From NCBI RefSeq assembly GCF_039768865.1, contig NZ_JBDMZQ010000166.1: 9,545 bases of DNA. One strand, written 5' to 3'. The notes under the pieces are model-generated. The model had not been told where the DNA came from. It saw only the letters and a list, made by a program, of their open reading frames with translations, and made no database searches. The stretch's first letter is position 1. Every line of letters starts with the position of its first letter. A program made the position numbers and the translations under genes. Shown in pieces: positions 6,141 to 9,545 of this stretch. This DNA is from Wenyingzhuangia sp039768865. GTDB taxonomy: Bacteria > Bacteroidota > Bacteroidia > Flavobacteriales > Flavobacteriaceae.

Positions 6141-6176
6141 TATTGAGCCCAATTGAAATTTGGGCTCAATATTTTT
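6141..6176 (+). terminator. Hairpin terminator or attenuator inside the accessory cluster
   Basis: A 12-bp perfect stem (6141-6152 with 6160-6171, core TTGAGCCCAA/TTGGGCTCAA) has a seven-base loop and is followed by TTTTT (6172-6176). It sits between the two paralogous repeat proteins, 17 bases before the next start codon. No consensus promoter fits in the remaining gap, so it is better read as a partial terminator that raises expression of the upstream genes over those downstream. Confidence 0.8.
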
Positions 6177-6193
6177 AACTCAAAAAACAAACA

Positions 6194-6553
6194 ATGGGAC
6201 TAATAAATAACATCAAAGACAGATTTAAAAATGCGGAGTTTTCTGTGGCTCCAAACAAAAAACTAAAATCAATCTCAAGAGATTTCAAATCTTCTTTTGA
6301 TCTTGCCTTAGTATTTTACAAAGGAAATATGATTGCAGAAGGTGATTTGACTTTGGCTGCATTGAATAAAAAAACAGCAAAAACTGTTGACACATCGAGT
6401 AAAGCAGATTTAAAAATTAAAGCAAGCATGAAGGTAGGAGAAGTGGAAGATTTATTCGAGAGTACGTTTGGAGTAAAAGTTCAAATTAAAGACAAAACAG
6501 CAAAGAACTTAATAGACAACGACCTTACTTTGGGTAATGCGGCAAGAGGATAA
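6194..6553 (+). CDS. Small tandem-repeat alpha/beta protein, second copy
   Basis: This 119-residue paralogue of the preceding small protein has the same two-repeat layout plus a short N-terminal helix (MGLINNIKDRFKNA). Repeat 1 (about 24-58) contains LKSISRDFKSSFDLALVFYKG and AEGDLTLAAL. Repeat 2 (about 81-117) contains VGEVEDLFESTFGVKVQIKD and LIDNDLTLGNA. Repeat 2 is closer to repeat 2 of the first protein (FxxTFGxKVQI in both) than to its own repeat 1, so the two-repeat unit arose before the gene duplicated. It ends two bases before the zinc-ribbon ATG at 6556 (TAATTATG), which points to translational coupling. No catalytic residues or membrane segments are seen, and an adaptor role is inferred. 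Confidence 0.85.
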   Translation: MGLINNIKDRFKNAEFSVAPNKKLKSISRDFKSSFDLALVFYKGNMIAEGDLTLAALNKKTAKTVDTSSKADLKIKASMKVGEVEDLFESTFGVKVQIKDKTAKNLIDNDLTLGNAARG

Positions 6554-6555
6554 TT

Positions 6556-6708
6556 ATGTATTGTAGCAATTGTGGAGAACCGGCAGTTTTAGACAGGAAT
6601 TTCTGTCCAAACTGCGGTTTACCCCATAATAATTTGGATCAAAATTCAAGTGAAAAAAAATTTAGAGTAGAGTTTTCTTCAAGTATTTTAGTAGGTGGGC
6701 ATATCTAA
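6556..6708 (+). CDS. Zinc-ribbon fragment (5' part of the interrupted gene)
   Basis: As it stands this encodes 50 residues: MYCSNCGEPAVLDRNFCPNCG forms a four-cysteine zinc ribbon (Cys3, 6, 17, 20). A polar linker follows, then the strand KKFRVEFSSSILVGGHI before the stop. A free zinc-ribbon peptide may still be made, because its start is coupled to the upstream stop codon. Confidence 0.5.
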   Translation: MYCSNCGEPAVLDRNFCPNCGLPHNNLDQNSSEKKFRVEFSSSILVGGHI

Positions 6709-6735
6709 ACACCTGACAGAATAATTCTTGATGAA

Positions 6736-6951
6736 ATGGGAGTAACTTACGAACGAAGAAATAAATACCTGATTGGGGTAGACACATCTTTCCTATCCTA
6801 TTCCAATATATCTTATGTAAAAATTGACAGAGGAGTTATTCGTTCTTCTCTCATTATTGCAAGTCGCGGAAACGATAGTATTCGTGGCAAACATTTCTTA
6901 ATTGGAGATGCAAAAAAAATTAAAAATATTATTCAAAAAAACATACAATAA
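6736..6951 (+). CDS. PH-like fragment (3' part of the interrupted gene)
   Basis: This frame of 71 residues starts at the first ATG after the internal stop. It is beta-rich (YLIGVDTSFLSYSNISYVKID, SLIIASRG) and ends in a helix (DAKKIKNIIQKNIQ), the layout of bacterial PH-like domains. It lacks the first strand, which lies before the ATG, so independent folding is doubtful. It ends 5 bases before the GIY-YIG gene. Confidence 0.4.
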   Translation: MGVTYERRNKYLIGVDTSFLSYSNISYVKIDRGVIRSSLIIASRGNDSIRGKHFLIGDAKKIKNIIQKNIQ

Positions 6952-6956
6952 ACACA

Positions 6957-7709
6957 ATGTTTGACCCTAAAACAATAGAAGAACTTAACTATTATGTATA
7001 TCTGCTTCTGGATCCAGAAACTGATCTCCCCTTTTATGTTGGAAAAGGAAAAGGAAACAGGGTTTTTGATCATCTAAAAAACGCTAAAGATGGAAATTCT
7101 GGCACTGAAAAACTGGATACCATTCAGAATTTTCTCAAAAAAGGAAAAGAAATTAAACATGTAATTGTGAGGCATGGACTTAATGAAAAAACAGCATTTC
7201 ATATTGAAGCTTCCCTTCTTGATACTTTTAAATTTATACCTAGTTTCAGTGCATTCAGAAGAGGAAATTTACAAGGAGGAATAAATTCTATTGAAAACGG
7301 GCTGATGAGTGCTCCTGAAATAATACGAAAATACAATGCAGCTCCTTTGGACAGTATTCCAGAAAATTTTGTCATTATAAATATAAATGGGAGTTACAAA
7401 CATGCCTCAGGCGAGGAAAAAATATACAATGCCACTAAACAAACTTGGCGGATGTCGGATCCCAGAGGTGGTAAGCTAAATTATGTTCTTAGCGAATATC
7501 GTGGACTTATTGTTGAAGTATTTGAAGTGGATCACTGGTATCAAACAAAACGACCTTATAAATCCGGAAGAAAAAAAGGAGAAATATATTTGGGATATGG
7601 GTTTAACGGAAAAATTGCATCTGAAAACATTCGCTCAAAGTACATCAACAAATCTATTGCACACAAGAAAAAAAGAGGAGCTTCCAACCCTATTACTTAC
7701 AATTTATAA
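6957..7709 (+). CDS. GIY-YIG nuclease-like protein with a C-terminal accessory domain
   Basis: The product is a 250-residue protein whose first 95 residues match the LEM-3-like (COG3680-type) GIY-YIG nuclease fold. The GIY element is YVYLL (13-17) and the YIG element is FYVGKGKGNR (26-35), with Arg35 and His39 (RVFDHL) as expected active-site residues. Glu84 in the helix FHIEASLLD is the expected metal ligand. All key positions are present, so DNA cleavage is plausible. Residues about 117-250 form a second domain. It contains NFVIININ, YNATKQTWRMS, YVLSEYRGLIVEVFEVDHWY, GYGFNGKIASENIRSKY and NPITYNL. This resembles the PUA/ASCH-like domain often fused to such nucleases; that assignment is from memory. 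It could bind nucleic acid or read a modified base. The ATG follows the previous stop by 5 bases and the next gene starts 11 bases after its stop. Confidence 0.85.
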   Translation: MFDPKTIEELNYYVYLLLDPETDLPFYVGKGKGNRVFDHLKNAKDGNSGTEKLDTIQNFLKKGKEIKHVIVRHGLNEKTAFHIEASLLDTFKFIPSFSAFRRGNLQGGINSIENGLMSAPEIIRKYNAAPLDSIPENFVIININGSYKHASGEEKIYNATKQTWRMSDPRGGKLNYVLSEYRGLIVEVFEVDHWYQTKRPYKSGRKKGEIYLGYGFNGKIASENIRSKYINKSIAHKKKRGASNPITYNL

Positions 7710-7720
7710 AACTAAAAGAT

Positions 7721-8047
7721 ATGAGCAAAGAATATATCAAAAGACAAATAGAAGGTTATAAAAGAGATATTGACAATCAAAAGTCTAAAATCGCCTCTTG
7801 CAAAGAAGATATTGCCAAAATAAGAATTAGAAAAAGTAGGGATACAGAAAGTTACGCGCGAAAAATCAAGAACGCTTCTTCTACTTCGACAAGGCATTCA
7901 ATAAGAGCTCAAAAAAAAAGAGATTGGGAATCTTATGCCAGACAAATTGATAGAGAAAAAGACCAAATAGAATCATATCGAAATAGAATTAAAGGATATC
8001 GTGAGGACATCAAGAGAGCGAGAGAACGAATGAAAAGAGCCAAATAA
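7721..8047 (+). CDS. Small charged coiled-coil protein with tyrosine repeats
   Basis: I do not recognise this 108-residue protein. It is almost wholly Lys/Arg/Glu/Asp/Gln and predicted helical: helix 1 about 2-50, a Ser/Thr linker NASSTSTRHS (51-60), and helix 2 about 62-108. A motif with central Tyr and terminal Ile recurs five times: IEGYKRDI (10), TESYARKI (42), WESYARQI (69), IESYRNRI (83), IKGYREDI (90). The last copies are spaced at multiples of seven, as in a coiled coil. There is no signal peptide or membrane segment, and the strong positive charge could favour nucleic acid or inner-leaflet contact. Its stop codon overlaps the start of the next gene (TAATG), so it is co-translated with an outer-membrane protein gene. 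Confidence 0.8.
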   Translation: MSKEYIKRQIEGYKRDIDNQKSKIASCKEDIAKIRIRKSRDTESYARKIKNASSTSTRHSIRAQKKRDWESYARQIDREKDQIESYRNRIKGYREDIKRARERMKRAK

Positions 8048-8814
8048 TGAGATTTAGCATACCAATTTTAGTCCTTTTGTTTCAATTCATTACTGCTGGA
8101 GTATCGCATAGCCAAGCCATTATAAATACAGAAACACTGATGAAGGAAATTGACAGCAATATTTTCTTTAGCACTAATGCAGAGGGCGATATTAAATCTG
8201 GAAACATTAATCTTTTGCAATTCAATAGCAGTATTTTGGCAGGTTTTAAAAAAAACAATCACTTAGTGAGAGGTTTTGTGAACTATGATTTTTTATCTGA
8301 AGAAAAAAAAACAATTTCATCTGATGTGAGTGGTCAGTTTCGATACAATCTATTTGTAAAAGAACATTCATTTTACACTTTTTTTCAATTACAAAATACA
8401 CTTTCACTTCAACTAAATAAAAGATTAGTTTCTGGGCTCGGTTTCAGGCAAGCATTGATTAAAAAAGATTCCTCGAAAAATTATTTTGATATGGGTTATG
8501 GTATATTTTATGAAAATGAGGTATATCAAGAAAATTCAAATTCATTATTAAATATTGAAAACATCAGAATCAGTTTGTCTACCTATTCTCAATTTCAGTT
8601 AGGGAAAAAATGTAGAATTATGACTGTTACATACCTTCAATTAAACTCACAAAACGGGAATGATTTTAGAATATTTGTTGAACCAAGATTTTATTACGAT
8701 TTACAAAAATTTTCATTCTATTTGAAAGGCATGTATCGCTATCATAATACTCCGTATATTGATATTCAAAATTACGATTCTGATTTCTTGGTTGGTTTCG
8801 AATATAAATTATAA
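8047..8814 (+). CDS. Exported outer-membrane beta-barrel protein, DUF481-like
   Basis: The 255-residue product starts with a signal peptide (MRFSIPILVLLFQFITAGVSHSQA, cleavage near residue 22-24). It continues as alternating polar/hydrophobic strands with many Phe and Tyr residues (FRYNLFV, FYTFFQLQ, FDMGYGIFYENE, FRIFVEPRFYYDL, FYLKGMYRYH). GLGFRQALI followed by the GYGIFYENE strand is characteristic of DUF481 (YdiY-like) outer-membrane proteins. The last residues FLVGFEYKL, with an aromatic near the end, fit a beta-barrel C-terminal strand. The start overlaps the stop of the coiled-coil gene and its own stop overlaps the start of the nuclease gene (TAATG in both cases). An outer-membrane protein inside an operon of cytoplasmic nucleases is unexpected. 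Confidence 0.82.
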   Translation: MRFSIPILVLLFQFITAGVSHSQAIINTETLMKEIDSNIFFSTNAEGDIKSGNINLLQFNSSILAGFKKNNHLVRGFVNYDFLSEEKKTISSDVSGQFRYNLFVKEHSFYTFFQLQNTLSLQLNKRLVSGLGFRQALIKKDSSKNYFDMGYGIFYENEVYQENSNSLLNIENIRISLSTYSQFQLGKKCRIMTVTYLQLNSQNGNDFRIFVEPRFYYDLQKFSFYLKGMYRYHNTPYIDIQNYDSDFLVGFEYKL

Positions 8815-9545
8815 TGAAGGTACTTACAAAATCGAAATTTAAAATAGGCCTGAGCTGTCCTAATAAATTAGTTTATGCCTTCGATGATAATTATGTCTAT
8901 GAATCCTCCGCTGATTCTTTCTTGGCTTCGTTGGCCGAAGGGGGATTTCAGGTAGAAGCTTTAGCAAGGATGCACTATCCTAATGGAGTTTTCTTGGAGG
9001 CAAAACGTGGGGATTACACATCTGCTTGGGAACAAACAAAGTCAATTTTAAAATCGAATGAAGCTGTTATCTATGAAGCATCTTTCTTAGTTAATAATTT
9101 ATTCGTGATGAGCGATATAGTGATTAAGAAAGGAAATACTTTAAAGCTGATTGAAGTTAAGGCAAAATCATTTGACTCCACAGAATCAAACACTTTTATT
9201 GGAAAGAACGGTAAGATTTATAGTGGCTGGAAGCCATACTTATTCGATATTGCATTTCAAAAACATATAATTCAACTTTGCATGCCAGATTTAAAAGTTG
9301 AGTCTTATTTTATCTTGGCAGACAAATCAAAAAAATCAACGATTAATGGCCTCAATCAACTCATAAGATTACCAAAAAAAGGAAGCGAACGAAAAGACAT
9401 TGAAGTTCTTATTTCACCTGAAACAGCAAAAAAAACATCTGTTTTGACAGAAGTGAACGTTTCTGATATTGTTGAGGAAATATTATCGAATCAACAAGAG
9501 TATAACGAATCACTTACCTTTACTAAAGCATTGAAATTATTTGAA
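8814..9545 (+). CDS. Cas4/RecB-like PD-(D/E)XK nuclease, DUF2779-type, 3' end outside window
   Basis: An open frame runs from the ATG at 8814 to the window edge, giving 244 residues without a stop. The opening LTKSKFKIGLSCPNKLVY is characteristic of Cas4-like and DUF2779 proteins, where the Cys (Cys15) can be the first ligand of an iron-sulfur cluster; the partner cysteines would lie beyond the window. The PD-(D/E)XK core is visible: Glu47 in GFQVEAL, Glu88 in YEASF, Asp101 in SDIVI, and IEVKAKS with Glu114 and Lys116. DIAFQKHIIQ (145-154) is the RecB-type Gln motif with Gln149. All catalytic positions are present. The family usually has a further C-terminal DUF2779 domain. Translation is coupled to the outer-membrane gene by a TAATG overlap. 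Single-strand or end-directed DNA cleavage is inferred from the family. Confidence 0.85.
   Translation, partial: MKVLTKSKFKIGLSCPNKLVYAFDDNYVYESSADSFLASLAEGGFQVEALARMHYPNGVFLEAKRGDYTSAWEQTKSILKSNEAVIYEASFLVNNLFVMSDIVIKKGNTLKLIEVKAKSFDSTESNTFIGKNGKIYSGWKPYLFDIAFQKHIIQLCMPDLKVESYFILADKSKKSTINGLNQLIRLPKKGSERKDIEVLISPETAKKTSVLTEVNVSDIVEEILSNQQEYNESLTFTKALKLFE

Larger units (their letters stand above)
6556..6951 (+). pseudogene. Zinc-ribbon/PH-like protein gene interrupted by an in-frame TAA
   Basis: One reading frame runs from the ATG at 6556 to the TAA at 6949-6951, broken only by TAA at 6706-6708. The nine codons between that stop and the next ATG (TPDRIILDE) read as normal protein and lead directly into GVTYERRNKYLIGVD. 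The break is therefore a nonsense change in one gene of about 131 codons rather than a border between two genes. The intact product would have an N-terminal zinc ribbon and a C-terminal PH-like beta-rich domain, an arrangement I recall in small uncharacterised bacterial proteins. The lost codon may have been Lys, Gln or Tyr, each one base from TAA. A sequencing error or programmed readthrough are alternatives. The gene sits tightly between two cluster genes (2 and 5 bases). Confidence 0.7.

Noticed and set aside
7483..7761. 92-residue plus-strand ORF
   Set aside because: It is another frame of the GIY-YIG gene and the start of the coiled-coil gene, with no family features.
3784..9545. CRISPR-Cas locus suggested by the Cas4-like protein
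   Set aside because: No direct-repeat array or other Cas protein is present; the nuclease fits the stand-alone DUF2779-type family.

Overview
This AT-rich window reads as a chromosome segment from a member of the Bacteroidota, most likely the Flavobacteriales. The support is the sequence of the bS6, bS18 and bL9 proteins, gene starts that follow A-rich leaders with no Shine-Dalgarno sequence, and promoter elements of the Bacteroidota type (TAnnTTTG). Genus cannot be named from the sequence alone.

Positions 1-2776 are core or housekeeping. An rpsF-rpsR-rplI ribosomal protein operon ends in a strong bidirectional terminator shared with a convergent Crp/Fnr-type regulator gene. That regulator is divergent from two tandem single-domain rhodanese genes, a pairing that suggests sulfane-sulfur or persulfide handling under local control. 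The regulator lacks the usual cAMP-pocket residues and carries a cysteine cluster. A palindromic site lies just upstream of the rhodanese -7 element. A tRNA-Asp(GTC) gene follows, with its own consensus promoter and terminator.

Positions 2777-3783 are about 1 kb of gene-poor, very AT-rich DNA with only two small doubtful minus-strand ORFs and an inverted repeat just before the next gene. This looks like the border between core genome and an accessory block beside a tRNA gene, but no integrase or att duplication is visible.

Positions 3784-9545 form an all-plus-strand accessory cluster that runs off the window. In order it holds: a KAP-family P-loop NTPase; a decayed second copy of the NTPase C-terminal tail; two paralogous small proteins built from the same tandem repeat, separated by a hairpin terminator or attenuator; a zinc-ribbon/PH-like gene split by an in-frame TAA; a GIY-YIG nuclease-like protein with a second C-terminal domain; a small charged coiled-coil protein with a repeated tyrosine motif; a DUF481-like outer-membrane beta-barrel; and the N-terminal 244 residues of a Cas4/RecB-like PD-(D/E)XK nuclease. 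The last three genes are linked by TAATG stop/start overlaps or very short gaps, so the second half is almost certainly one transcript. An NTPase plus two different nuclease folds and small adaptor-like proteins beside a tRNA gene resembles a mobile conflict (defence) locus. The function is an inference and the combination is not one I recognise as a named system.
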